64,000 bases of DNA from Cryobacterium luteum. Lineage in GTDB: Bacteria; Actinomycetota; Actinomycetes; Actinomycetales; Microbacteriaceae. The position numbers and the translations under genes were made by a program. Shown piece by piece: positions 8,377 through 16,934 of the stretch. The number at the start of each line of letters is the position of its first letter. Within the stretch, counting starts at the first letter, position 1. The notes under the pieces are model-generated. The model made no database searches and was not told where the DNA came from. It was given only the letters and a program-made list of their open reading frames with translations. Location: assembly GCF_900110125.1 (NCBI RefSeq), contig NZ_FOCN01000007.1, positions 1 to 64,000 of the forward strand. Direction: 5' to 3'.

Positions 8377-8543
8377 GCGCTCAGCACGAGAGGTGCGCTG
8401 CGCCCGGGGCGCTCTGGGGTGCCGAGATGCGCTACGCGGGAGTTGGCGACTTGGGATAGCCTCTGGCCTCCACAAAACCCGGGACTTGACACCTCACACG
8501 CAGCGGCGCACCTCCCGCGCGGCGTGAAACGGATGGCCCGGCT
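8377..8543. other. Intergenic between convergent genes
   Basis: 167 bp between the M1 peptidase stop and the phosphopantetheinyl transferase stop. GC-rich with short inverted segments around 8381-8420 but no clean stem with a T-run; no gene seen. Confidence 0.3.
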
Positions 8544-9266
8544 TCACGGTTCGCGGCGCAGCTTGACCGTGGGCGCCGTCGAGCTGAGTACGGCCACCGT
8601 GCCGACCAGGCCGGGGCCCGCATCGAAGTTCGCCATGTACACCTGGCCGAGATCGAGGGTCGCACCCGGCCAGCCCAGCAGAACGGATGCTCCGGCCCCA
8701 ACCCCGGCTCCGCCCCCAACCCTTGTTTCGGCTCCGCCCCCAGTCCCCACTCCGGCGTCGGCTCCGGCTTCAGTCCCAACCCCGGCTCCGGAGCCTGTCG
8801 CACCCGAGTCGAACCCCACGGTCAGCTCCCGCGGATCCACCGTCAACCCCTCACCCGAGAGTTTGAGCAGCGCTTCCTTCGCTGTCCAATGGATCGCGCG
8901 GGCGTGGTCGCGGTTGGCGGCGGGCAACGACGCCAGGGTTGCGCGTTCGGCGTCGTTGAACGCGACGTCGTCGAACCCGGCGCGGCTGACCGCGCTGACC
9001 GTCTCAATGTCGACGCCGATCGGCCCGACCAGCGACACCGCCACGACCGCTATTGGGCCGGCGCGGCTCAGGCTCACGAAGGTGCCCGGCGGCGTCAGCA
9101 CCCGGGGTCGGCCGTGCGGGCCGCCGCATCGTTCACAGCGTTGTTCGATGGTGATCGTGGCGAGGTCAACGGCGCAGGCCCGGGCGACCGCGGCGGCGAG
9201 CCGTAGGCGGTCGCTCTGGGGGAGCGGCGCTCGCGGTGCCAGACCGAGGAAGACATCCGTTTGCAT
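8544..9266 (-). CDS. 4'-phosphopantetheinyl transferase (Sfp type)
   Basis: About 240 residues. Signature motifs are GPIGVDIE (Mg-binding Asp and Glu) and WTAKEALLKLSGEG, the two halves of the Sfp active site. It transfers phosphopantetheine from CoA to a carrier-domain serine; the obvious client is Ser560 of the synthetase encoded at 3088. ATG 9266 is preferred, with AAGGG just upstream; GTG 9269 is the alternative. Odd feature: behind the KEALLK motif the protein carries a Gly/Ala-rich low-complexity insert of about 40 residues (GSGAGVG, GTEAGADAG, GGGAGVGAG) encoded by an irregular tandem repeat. The gene converges on the peptidase and diverges from corA. Confidence 0.85.
   Translation of the reverse strand: MQTDVFLGLAPRAPLPQSDRLRLAAAVARACAVDLATITIEQRCERCGGPHGRPRVLTPPGTFVSLSRAGPIAVVAVSLVGPIGVDIETVSAVSRAGFDDVAFNDAERATLASLPAANRDHARAIHWTAKEALLKLSGEGLTVDPRELTVGFDSGATGSGAGVGTEAGADAGVGTGGGAETRVGGGAGVGAGASVLLGWPGATLDLGQVYMANFDAGPGLVGTVAVLSSTAPTVKLRREP
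8691..8800. repeat. Degenerate 18-bp tandem repeat inside the PPTase gene
   Basis: About six irregular copies of a CCGGCTCCGCCCCCAACC-like unit on the plus strand, in frame with the PPTase on the minus strand, producing the Gly-Ala-Val-rich insert. Such repeats expand by slippage, so length may differ between strains. Confidence 0.6.
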
Positions 9267-9330
9267 CACCCTTGAACGTTACCGGGCACCCCGCGCGGGT
9301 GACACACTGGAATATCGAGTAAGGAGAGCC

Positions 9331-10347
9331 ATGGCGCTGGTGGACAACGCGGTCTATGTAGACGGGCACCGGGTGGCGACGCCGCCGAGCCTCGACGAGA
9401 CCTTCGAAGTGATGAAACAGAAGAAGGGCTTCGGCTGGATCGGCCTGTACCGGCCGAGCGAGGAGGAAGTGCGGGCGGTCGCCACCGAATTCAGCCTGCA
9501 CCATTTGGCCGTGGAAGACGCGCTGGCGGGTCACCAGAGGTCGAAAATCGAGCGGTACGGCGACATTCTGTTTGTGGTGCTGCGCCCGGCCCGTTATATG
9601 GACGACGAGGAACGCGTCGAGTTCGGTGAGCTCCACGTGTTCGTCGGTCCGGATTTCGTCGTGACCATTCGCCATGCAGAATCGCCTAACCTCGCGCTGG
9701 TGCGGGAGCGCATGGAACAGACGCCGCACCTGCTCGCCCTCGGCCCGGAAGCCGTGCTGTACGCGATTCTCGACCAGGTCGTCGACGAGTACGGACCGGT
9801 CGTCGCCGGCCTGGAGAACGACATCGACGAAATCGAAGACCAGTTGTTCGACGGCGACCCGGAGGTCTCCCGTCGCATCTACGCCCTGTCGCGCGAGGTG
9901 ATCGAGTTTCAGCGGGCTACGCAGCCGCTCGTGAACATGTTCGAGGCCATGCAGCGCGGCTTCGACAAGTACAACGTGGATCTGGAACTGCACCGGCACC
10001 TGCGTGACGTGCTCGACCACACCCTGCGGGTCGTGGAGCGAGGCGACGCGTTTCGGCAGCTGCTGCAGAACGCCCTCACCGTGCACAGCACCCTGGTCGG
10101 CCAGCGGCAGAACGACGAGATGCGGCACCTGTCGGAGACCAGCCTGGCGCAGAGTGAAGAGGTCAAGAAGATCTCAAGCTGGGCCGCCATTCTGTTCGCT
10201 CCGACGCTGGTCGGCACCATTTACGGCATGAATTTTGACCACATGCCCGAGCTGCACTGGACCCTGGGCTACCCCTTTGCCCTCAGCCTGATGATCGCGA
10301 TGGGTGTCAGCCTGTACGTGGTGTTCAAACGAAGGGACTGGCTGTGA
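9331..10347 (+). CDS. corA: CorA-family magnesium/cobalt transport protein
   Basis: 338 residues from ATG 9331, with AAGGAG at 9321-9326; the frame is open far upstream but that part lies under the PPTase gene and is not coding. The long cytoplasmic helical domain (EDQLFDGDPEVSRRIYALSR region) is followed by two membrane helices. The selectivity motif YGMNFDHMPEL sits between them, and the C-terminus is a basic KRRDWL as in most CorA proteins. Divalent cation channel in the inner membrane, working as a pentamer. Stands alone between the synthetase locus and the helicase-like gene. Confidence 0.92.
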   Translation: MALVDNAVYVDGHRVATPPSLDETFEVMKQKKGFGWIGLYRPSEEEVRAVATEFSLHHLAVEDALAGHQRSKIERYGDILFVVLRPARYMDDEERVEFGELHVFVGPDFVVTIRHAESPNLALVRERMEQTPHLLALGPEAVLYAILDQVVDEYGPVVAGLENDIDEIEDQLFDGDPEVSRRIYALSREVIEFQRATQPLVNMFEAMQRGFDKYNVDLELHRHLRDVLDHTLRVVERGDAFRQLLQNALTVHSTLVGQRQNDEMRHLSETSLAQSEEVKKISSWAAILFAPTLVGTIYGMNFDHMPELHWTLGYPFALSLMIAMGVSLYVVFKRRDWL

Positions 10348-10426
10348 ACCGCGAGATTGGAGCGCAAACGCGCGAAACCCCGACCGCCTCAGCGGAAACC
10401 GGTGGTTTGCCAATTAGGGTATCCCT

Positions 10427-13400
10427 GTGTGGCACCTCGATAGAAAACAAGACGACGACGACGTGCTTTCCAAGTACCTGGACGTCACTCCCGTCGACCC
10501 GCAAAACGTGACCAGTCCCCACAACCTCAGTCTGGGCGACCCGACGTTTACCGCCGGCAACATCGCCGAGCCGGTCTGGCAGCGCTGGCGCGACGAACTC
10601 GTCGCGCTCGGCGGTCGCTCCCCGCTGCTGCACTTCACCGACGAAGCCCGCACCCGCATCGAGCTCAGCGCCACCCATCCCGGCGGCCTGCCGCAGTTCA
10701 TCATCGGCAAGACCACGTTGCTGTCCAACCTCATTCGCGACGAACTCGCTCTGCGCAACGCCCGCCTGGCGGCGAACGAGATCACCCAGAAGGGCATCGA
10801 ACTGCGCTCCATGCGCGGCATCGAATCGGTCAACCTCGCCATCGGCCTCGCCGAGTGGCGCTATCAAGACGTTGACTACAGCGCCCCGGTGCTGCTGCGC
10901 CCCCTCGCGATCCGTCGCTACGGCCGCGACTACGAACTCAAGCTCAAGGGCCAGCCGTTCCTCAACCCGGAACTTGCCCGCGCCCTGAAAGACCAGTTTC
11001 AGATCGTGCTCGACGCCGATGCCTTCGTGGCGCTCGCCGTCACCAACGGCGCGTTCAAGCCGCAGCCGGTTATCGACCGCCTGCGTGGCCTGACCTCGCA
11101 CCTGCCGTGGTTCAACGTCGTTCCCCGCCTCGTCGTCTCGTCGTTCGCCTCCTGCGGCCCGGCGCTCGCCGCCGACGCGTCGAACCTCGACCACCCGGTG
11201 CTGGACGCCGTCGCCGGCAACATGACCGCCAAGCGCAACATCGAGACCGCCTACAACCCCGTGGTTCCGATCGGGCAGGACGCCCGCCCACCGGCCACCG
11301 ACACGCTGCTCGGCGATGCTGACCCCGAACAGGAGAACGTCGTCGCGCAGATCGCGGCAGGCAACTCCCTCGTCGTGAAGACGCTGCCCGGAACCGGCGG
11401 CACCCAGACCATCGTCAACGCGATCGGCTCGCTCGTCGCCCAGCACAAGCGGGTGCTCGTGGTGAGCGCCCGCCGATCAAGCCTGGACGGCATCCACGGC
11501 CGGCTCGTGCAGGTGGGCCTGCCCGGCATCGCCGTGACCCCGCGCACCCTGCGCCGCGACCTGATCCAGTCGATCACCCGCAACGAGAAAGCGGCCCAGC
11601 CGCGGGTCGGCGACGTCGACGACGCCCTCGTGCGGCTGCGCAAGGTGCTGCTCGACTACCGGTCTGCGCTCACCCGCCGCGACTCGGCGCTCGGAGTCTC
11701 GGTGCTCGACGCGCTGGGCGAACTCGCCCGGCTCGCCCAGCTGCCCGAGCCGCCGTCGACGACCGCCCGCCTCGACCGGCACGCCCTCGAACTGCTCGCT
11801 CATTCCCGTTCGGCCGCCGCCAACACCCTGATCAAGGCCGCCATTCTCGGCGAATTCCGCTACGGCCCCGGCGACTCGCCCTGGTATGGCGCATCGTTCA
11901 CCTCCACAGCGGATGCCTCCAACTCGCACCAGCTCGCCAAACGCATCAACCAGATCGAACTGCCGAGGCTGCTCGAACGCGCCAACGGCCTGATCGGCCA
12001 GACCCGGCTGCGCCCGTTCGAGACGATCAATGAACTCGGCATCTACCTGCGTCTGCTGCTGGACATTCGCGAAACCCTCGACAAATTCCAGCCCGGCGTC
12101 TACGACCGGTCACTCACCGAGCTGATCGCTGCCACCTCGTCGCGCCGCGAATCGTCCGAGATGAGCTCGGCCAGTCGCCGGAGGCTGCGGAAGCTCGCCG
12201 AGGAATATCAGCGCCCCGGCGTGCGCGTCACCGACATGAACGAGAGCCTGCGCCGCATTCAGAGCCAGCGCACGCTCTGGCAGCGCTACGCGGCCGCCGG
12301 CGTTACTCCCGAGGTGCCGGTCGGCATCAACGATGTGCACGTCGCCTTCCAGCGCGTCTCGGAAGACCTCGGCCTGCTCGACATCCCGCTCGGCACCACC
12401 GGAACGCCGCGCGTGCTGGCTGGGCGCCAGATCGGCGAGCTCGCCTCGATGATCTCCGGCCTCGCCGCCGAGAGCGAGGTGCTCGCCAACCTGCACGAGC
12501 GCACCGCGCTGCTGGCGACGCTGCGCGAGCACAACCTCGACCCGCTCATGACCGACCTGTCCCAGCGCCACGTGTCGGAGGAGAACGTCGCCGCCGAGCT
12601 CGAACTCGCCTGGTGGCAGTCTGTGCTCGAAATCATGCTCGCGAGCGACCGGGCCCTGCTGGGCGCCAACACCCAGGTACTGGACCGCCTCGAGGCCGAT
12701 TTCAAACTCGTTGACGAGGCGCACGCATCCGCTAGCGGCAAGCTGCTGGCCTGGCTGCTCGCTGAAACCTGGAAGATCGGTGTCGTAGATTTTCCCGAGG
12801 AAGCCGACCAGCTGCGCCGCCTGCTGCGGGCCGACCGGGCCACCCCGGCCCGGCTCAACGAGGTTGCCCCGCACCTGGGCCGTGTGCTCGCGCCGGTCTG
12901 GCTCGCTTCGCCCTACGAAATCGCCGGGATCAGCGACCAGATCACCTTCGACACCGTGCTGCTCGTCGACGCCGGCGCGACCACCCTCGCCGAAAACGTC
13001 GGCGCGATTCGTCGCGGCCGTCAGATCGTGGCGTTCGGCGATCCGGTCACCCAGACCCCGTCAGCGTTCGAAACCGGAATCGCCGCCTCAGGGGAGGCCG
13101 CGGTTGCGCCCGATGTGTCGGTCGATGCCCTGCACGCTGACTCCGCTCTGGCCCGACTGGGCGAGCTGCTGCCCACGCTCACGCTCACCCGCAGCTACCG
13201 GGCCGGCGGCGAAGACCTCGCCGAACTCGTCAATCATCGTTTCTACGGCGGACGCATCGACTCCCTGCCCTGGGCCGGAAGCTTTCTTGGCCATGGCAGC
13301 CTCACCATCAACTATGTGGCCGGCGGTCGCGGCATGCCCGACGCCGACAGCGGTGCCATCGAGAGCGTTGACGCTGAGGTCGTCAAGGTCGTCGACCTCG

Positions 13401-14212
13401 TGCTCGACCACGCCTCCAAACGCCCGCGGGAATCGCTCATGGTGATCACCGCGAGCACCCGGCACGCCGTGCGCGTGCAGCAGGCCGTGCTCGTCGCGTT
13501 CGCCAAGCGCACAGACCTCTCGGACTTCATCCTGAAAGACCGCAGCGAACCGTTCACCGTGCTCACCCTCGAGCAGGCCGTGGCGCAGAGCCGCGACCGG
13601 GTCATCTTCTCGATCGGCTACGGCCGCACCCCGCACGGACGCCTGCTGTCGAACTTCGGTTCACTCGGCGAGCCGGGCGGCGAACGCCTGCTCGCGATCG
13701 GCATGACCCGGGCCCGACGTGCCCTCGACATCGTCTCCTGCTTTCGTCCAGCCGACATCGACGAGGACCGCCAGCGTCACGGCATCCTCGCGCTCTCGCA
13801 GGTGCTCAGCGAGACCGAAGCTCGCCGTGACGAAGTGCAGGTTCCCGACGCGAGCGAGGCAATGCTGGTCGACCTTGGTGGTCGCCTCGAAAAGCTCGGC
13901 CTCACCGTGCGCCTCGGCCACCGCGGCAAGCTCGCCCTCGCCGCCTCCTACGGCACCCGCGCCATCGTCGTCGAAACGGATGCCGTCATCAATCGTGCGA
14001 GCCTGCGCGAGTCGCTGCGACTGCGGCCCGAAGTGCTGCGCCGTTTGGGCTGGCACTACCTGCGCGTGCACAGCTTCGAACTGTTCAGCAACCCCGACGC
14101 CGTCGCGGCACGCGTGGCCGCGATCGCCGGCGTTCCCCAAGCGCATGCCGCCCCCCGCGCCTTCGCCAGCGGTGACGCTCCCACGATCGCCCCGAAACGA
14201 CCCGGAGCGTGA
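10427..14212 (+). CDS. SF1 helicase-like / DUF4011-type ATPase with C-terminal endonuclease-like domain
   Basis: 1261 residues, GTG start. The N-terminal third resembles DUF4011-type leader domains. The P-loop region reads LPGTGGTQT at 320-328, lacking the lysine of GxGKT. The motif II region reads VLLVDAGATT, lacking the DE pair. Later motifs are recognisable: LTRSYRAGGEDLAELVN and GMTRARRALDIV (motif VI-like). The last 80 residues (RGKLALAASYGTRAIVVETD, then RLGWHYLRVHSFELF) resemble the VSR-type nuclease domain appended to many actinobacterial DUF4011 proteins, but the first catalytic Asp is not evident. It may be a structural or pseudo-enzyme. The downstream small gene overlaps by 4 nt. 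Confidence 0.7.
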   Translation: MWHLDRKQDDDDVLSKYLDVTPVDPQNVTSPHNLSLGDPTFTAGNIAEPVWQRWRDELVALGGRSPLLHFTDEARTRIELSATHPGGLPQFIIGKTTLLSNLIRDELALRNARLAANEITQKGIELRSMRGIESVNLAIGLAEWRYQDVDYSAPVLLRPLAIRRYGRDYELKLKGQPFLNPELARALKDQFQIVLDADAFVALAVTNGAFKPQPVIDRLRGLTSHLPWFNVVPRLVVSSFASCGPALAADASNLDHPVLDAVAGNMTAKRNIETAYNPVVPIGQDARPPATDTLLGDADPEQENVVAQIAAGNSLVVKTLPGTGGTQTIVNAIGSLVAQHKRVLVVSARRSSLDGIHGRLVQVGLPGIAVTPRTLRRDLIQSITRNEKAAQPRVGDVDDALVRLRKVLLDYRSALTRRDSALGVSVLDALGELARLAQLPEPPSTTARLDRHALELLAHSRSAAANTLIKAAILGEFRYGPGDSPWYGASFTSTADASNSHQLAKRINQIELPRLLERANGLIGQTRLRPFETINELGIYLRLLLDIRETLDKFQPGVYDRSLTELIAATSSRRESSEMSSASRRRLRKLAEEYQRPGVRVTDMNESLRRIQSQRTLWQRYAAAGVTPEVPVGINDVHVAFQRVSEDLGLLDIPLGTTGTPRVLAGRQIGELASMISGLAAESEVLANLHERTALLATLREHNLDPLMTDLSQRHVSEENVAAELELAWWQSVLEIMLASDRALLGANTQVLDRLEADFKLVDEAHASASGKLLAWLLAETWKIGVVDFPEEADQLRRLLRADRATPARLNEVAPHLGRVLAPVWLASPYEIAGISDQITFDTVLLVDAGATTLAENVGAIRRGRQIVAFGDPVTQTPSAFETGIAASGEAAVAPDVSVDALHADSALARLGELLPTLTLTRSYRAGGEDLAELVNHRFYGGRIDSLPWAGSFLGHGSLTINYVAGGRGMPDADSGAIESVDAEVVKVVDLVLDHASKRPRESLMVITASTRHAVRVQQAVLVAFAKRTDLSDFILKDRSEPFTVLTLEQAVAQSRDRVIFSIGYGRTPHGRLLSNFGSLGEPGGERLLAIGMTRARRALDIVSCFRPADIDEDRQRHGILALSQVLSETEARRDEVQVPDASEAMLVDLGGRLEKLGLTVRLGHRGKLALAASYGTRAIVVETDAVINRASLRESLRLRPEVLRRLGWHYLRVHSFELFSNPDAVAARVAAIAGVPQAHAAPRAFASGDAPTIAPKRPGA

Positions 14213-14424
14213 GCGCCGACGACACACCGCGCCTCGGTACGGAGCGTCAGCCGATCGTGAAAGCTGCGGGTAGGGCGCGGCGCGCCAGGCTGCTGCCGGC
14301 ACCGGATACCGATCCGAATCCGCACCCGCCGGTGCTGCGCGAAGACGGCGGAGTGGCCCACACCGGCAGCGCGCCGAGCGCGAACGACGCCCAACTGCGG
14401 CAGGATCGCCCGCCGCACTGGTAG
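14209..14424 (+). CDS. Small hypothetical protein coupled to helicase-like gene
   Basis: 71 residues, GTG start overlapping the preceding stop by 4 nt (GTGA), hence translationally coupled. Hydrophilic, Arg/Pro-rich middle, and C-terminal LRQDRPPHW, an ending I recognise from short hypothetical proteins of Microbacteriaceae. No membrane segment or known domain. Function unknown; co-translation suggests it works with the large protein upstream. Confidence 0.55.
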   Translation: MSADDTPRLGTERQPIVKAAGRARRARLLPAPDTDPNPHPPVLREDGGVAHTGSAPSANDAQLRQDRPPHW

Positions 14425-14427
14425 TTG

Positions 14428-14856
14428 CTAGTGCTTGGGACCCTGCTCGGCAGTGGCAGACTTGGCGAGCAGGTCCCGGATCTCGGTGAGCAGATCGAGT
14501 TCGGTCGTGGGATCGGGCACCACGGCGGAGGAGACGCCAGCGGAGCGGCGACGATCCTGGGCTTCCTTAAGTTTGTTCAGCGGCAGCACGATCACGAAAT
14601 AGACGACGGCCGCGATCAGCAGAAAGTTGATCAGCGCGCCGATGACCACTCCGAACGCGATGTAGCCATCACCGGGCAGGGGCACGCGCAGGGCGCCAGC
14701 CAGCGAATCGGCGCTGAAGATAGCGGCGATGAGCGGGTTGAAGATGCTCGTGACGATGGCGGTGACCAGCGCGGTGAACGCCGTGCCGATGACGACAGCG
14801 ACGGCGAGGTCGATGACGTTGCCGCGCATGATGAATTCTTTGAAACCGTTGATCAC
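14428..14856 (-). CDS. mscL: Large-conductance mechanosensitive channel
   Basis: 142 residues from GTG 14856, chosen because GGAG lies six bases upstream and the product then begins VINGFKEFIMRGNVIDLAVAV as in other MscL proteins; an in-frame ATG at 14904 would add an atypical leader. TM1 is the GNVIDLAVAVVIGTAF segment and TM2 is FLLIAAVVYFVIVLPLNKL, followed by a cytoplasmic C-terminal helix ending in LLTEIRDLLAK. Opens under membrane tension to release solutes during hypo-osmotic shock. Transcribed away from the helicase-like gene. Confidence 0.93.
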   Translation of the reverse strand: MINGFKEFIMRGNVIDLAVAVVIGTAFTALVTAIVTSIFNPLIAAIFSADSLAGALRVPLPGDGYIAFGVVIGALINFLLIAAVVYFVIVLPLNKLKEAQDRRRSAGVSSAVVPDPTTELDLLTEIRDLLAKSATAEQGPKH

Positions 14857-14908
14857 AGGGTGCTCCAATCGAATGACTTGAGAGACCGTCTTGGTCAGCG
14901 CCATGCGT

Positions 14909-15253
14909 CTAAGACGCCTTTGCGGCCGGAACCGAAGACGAGGAGGACGAGGTCTCCTTCTTGGCGGGGGTGCTCTCGGACTTCTTCTCGGCGGGTTTGC
15001 TCGCCGCCGAGGTGGTCTTGTCGGCAGGCTTTTCGCTCGCCTTACGGTCGAGGTTGGGGTTGGAACGCTTCGACTCCGACTTGGAGTCGTTGCTGTAGAA
15101 ACCGGAGCCGCTGAAGGTCACGCCGATCGACGAGAAGACCTTGCGCAGCTTTCCCTGGCAGGTGGGGCACACCGTGAGCGAATGGTCGGTGAAGGCCTGC
15201 TGGATGTCGAAGGCGGTGTCGCACTCGGTGCAACGATAAGAGTAGGTAGGCAC
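14909..15253 (-). CDS. FmdB-family zinc ribbon protein
   Basis: 114 residues from GTG 15253 with GGAG upstream; the product starts (M)PTYSYRCTECDTAFD, the standard FmdB beginning. Zinc ribbon cysteines are CTEC and CPTC, followed by RKVFSSIGVTFSGSGFY. The C-terminal half is a Lys/Ser/Ala-rich disordered tail. Function of the family is not established; it is commonly beside mscL and 5-formyl-THF cyclo-ligase in actinobacteria, as here. Confidence 0.88.
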   Translation of the reverse strand: MPTYSYRCTECDTAFDIQQAFTDHSLTVCPTCQGKLRKVFSSIGVTFSGSGFYSNDSKSESKRSNPNLDRKASEKPADKTTSAASKPAEKKSESTPAKKETSSSSSSVPAAKAS

Positions 15254-15360
15254 TGCATCTCCAGCTGGTTGAGCCGACAGGCAAACGCCTGCCAAGACTA
15301 AGGTTAGGCGCGCTCAGGCCTCCGCAGGTTCAGAACCGGGGTCGCCGGCAGTGAAAACGG

Positions 15361-15939
15361 TCAGAAAGCGATGATTCGGGTCGGCGTGACTAGGCCGTTG
15401 ACCGGCTGGTCGTGCACCTCGCGCGGAACTTCCTCGAGGAATTCGCTGTCGTAGACGACGGCGTACACCGGCGGGCATTTTTCCATCGAGCCGAGGGTCT
15501 TGTCGAAGTAGCCGCGACCCCAGCCCATGCGCAGGCCTGATTCGTCGACGGCCGCCGCCGGAACAATGATGAGGTCGACGTCGTTGATGGCGATGGGCCC
15601 GAGTAGTGTTCCCACCGCTTCCGGCATGCCGGAGATCCCGGTGAATTCCTCATCTCCCGTGCCGACGGTCCAATCGAGCAGGCCGTCCTCGCGCGAAATA
15701 GGAAACAGAATACGGATGCCCTCTGCCGTAGCCCAGTTGAGAAAGGGTCGGGTATCGGGTTCGTTGCGGGCCGACAGGTAGCAGGAGATCGACCGCGCTG
15801 ACAGGTCAAGAACAAGGCTTTGCAGGTTTTGCGTGAAGCCCGCTGTGGCCGATTCGCGTTCCGACGAGGTCAGGTTCTGGCGGCGTTCGCGTAATTCCGC
15901 TCTCAGCGCACGCTTTCGATGAGCTATGTCGGAGTCCAT
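15361..15939 (-). CDS. 5-formyltetrahydrofolate cyclo-ligase
   Basis: 192 residues. Converts 5-formyl-THF to methenyl-THF with ATP. Recognised by the N-terminal basic helix (IAHRKRALRAELRERRQNL), the middle LIIVPAAAVDESGLRMGWGRGYFDK nucleotide/folate-binding signature, and C-terminal VYAVVYDSEFLEEVP and HDQPVNGLVTP. Start ATG 15939 is used; ATG 15948 would add three residues, and neither has a strong ribosome site. Divergent from galU with only about 30 bp between them, so the two promoters must be compact or one transcript leaderless. Confidence 0.9.
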   Translation of the reverse strand: MDSDIAHRKRALRAELRERRQNLTSSERESATAGFTQNLQSLVLDLSARSISCYLSARNEPDTRPFLNWATAEGIRILFPISREDGLLDWTVGTGDEEFTGISGMPEAVGTLLGPIAINDVDLIIVPAAAVDESGLRMGWGRGYFDKTLGSMEKCPPVYAVVYDSEFLEEVPREVHDQPVNGLVTPTRIIAF

Positions 15940-15973
15940 ATAAGGCATCCTACTTGCCACTAACCTAGTGCCC

Positions 15974-16867
15974 ATGGGTACCCCGATAACTAAAGCCGTC
16001 ATTCCCGCAGCTGGACTCGGAACACGCTTCCTCCCAGCGACCAAGGCCATGCCGAAGGAGATGCTCCCCGTCGTTGACAAGCCGGCCATTCAGTACGTCG
16101 TCGAGGAAGCCGTCGCGGCCGGCCTCAGCGATGTCCTGATGGTTACCGGGCGCAACAAGAACGCCCTGGAGAACCACTTCGACCGCATGACCGAGCTCGA
16201 GGCGATGCTGGAACGCAAGGGCGACCAGACCCGGCTCGCCAAGGTACGCGAATCCAACGAGCTCGCCGACATCCACTATGTGCGCCAGGGCGACCCGCGC
16301 GGGCTCGGTCACGCTGTGCTGCGCGCGCGCATGCACGTGGGCAACGAGCCGTTCGCGGTGCTGCTCGGTGACGACATCATCGACGCCCGCGACCCCCTGC
16401 TGACCCGCATGCTCGAGGAGCAGGTCAAGCGCGGCGCCAGCATCGTGGCGCTGCTCGAGGTCGATCCCGCACAGATTCACATGTACGGCGCGGCCGCGGT
16501 CGAAGCCACCGACGACCCTGACGTCGTGCGCATCACCGGCCTGGTCGAGAAGCCCAGCACCGAAGACGCCCCATCCAATCTTGCCATCATCGGTCGCTAC
16601 GTGTTGCGGCCTGAAGTTTTCGATATTCTGGAACACACGGCGCCCGGCAAGGGCAACGAGATTCAGCTGACCGATGCACTGCAGGAGATGGCTGTAAACC
16701 CGGAGTCCACCGGCGGCGTGTTCGGCCTCATCTTTCGGGGGCGTCGCTACGACACCGGCGACCGGCTCGACTATATCAAGGCCATCGTCCAGCTCGCCGT
16801 CGATCGTGACGATCTCGGTGCCGACCTCAAACCGTGGCTGCACGAATTCGTCGCCACACTCGACTAG
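15974..16867 (+). CDS. galU: UTP-glucose-1-phosphate uridylyltransferase
   Basis: 297 residues. Makes UDP-glucose from UTP and glucose-1-phosphate. N-terminus KAVIPAAGLGTRFLPATKA is the nucleotide-binding signature; MPKEMLPVVDKPAIQYVVEEA follows, and VEKP plus the RYVL and IQLTDAL motifs are present. UDP-glucose is the substrate of the Ugd encoded at 61675. A TAACCT hexamer ends eight bases before ATG 15974, so a leaderless transcript is possible (inference); GTG 15968 is the alternative start. Confidence 0.93.
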   Translation: MGTPITKAVIPAAGLGTRFLPATKAMPKEMLPVVDKPAIQYVVEEAVAAGLSDVLMVTGRNKNALENHFDRMTELEAMLERKGDQTRLAKVRESNELADIHYVRQGDPRGLGHAVLRARMHVGNEPFAVLLGDDIIDARDPLLTRMLEEQVKRGASIVALLEVDPAQIHMYGAAAVEATDDPDVVRITGLVEKPSTEDAPSNLAIIGRYVLRPEVFDILEHTAPGKGNEIQLTDALQEMAVNPESTGGVFGLIFRGRRYDTGDRLDYIKAIVQLAVDRDDLGADLKPWLHEFVATLD

Positions 16868-16934
16868 CGCCGCACCAGTCCACAACGCAGCCCAGCCCCA
16901 CCGGGCTTTTCAGACCACGACAGACAGGCGAACC

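Noticed and set aside
8419-9330. In-frame upstream extension of corA
   Set aside because: It runs antisense through the PPTase gene and reads as low-complexity Pro/Ala/Ser; the true start with AAGGAG is at 9331.
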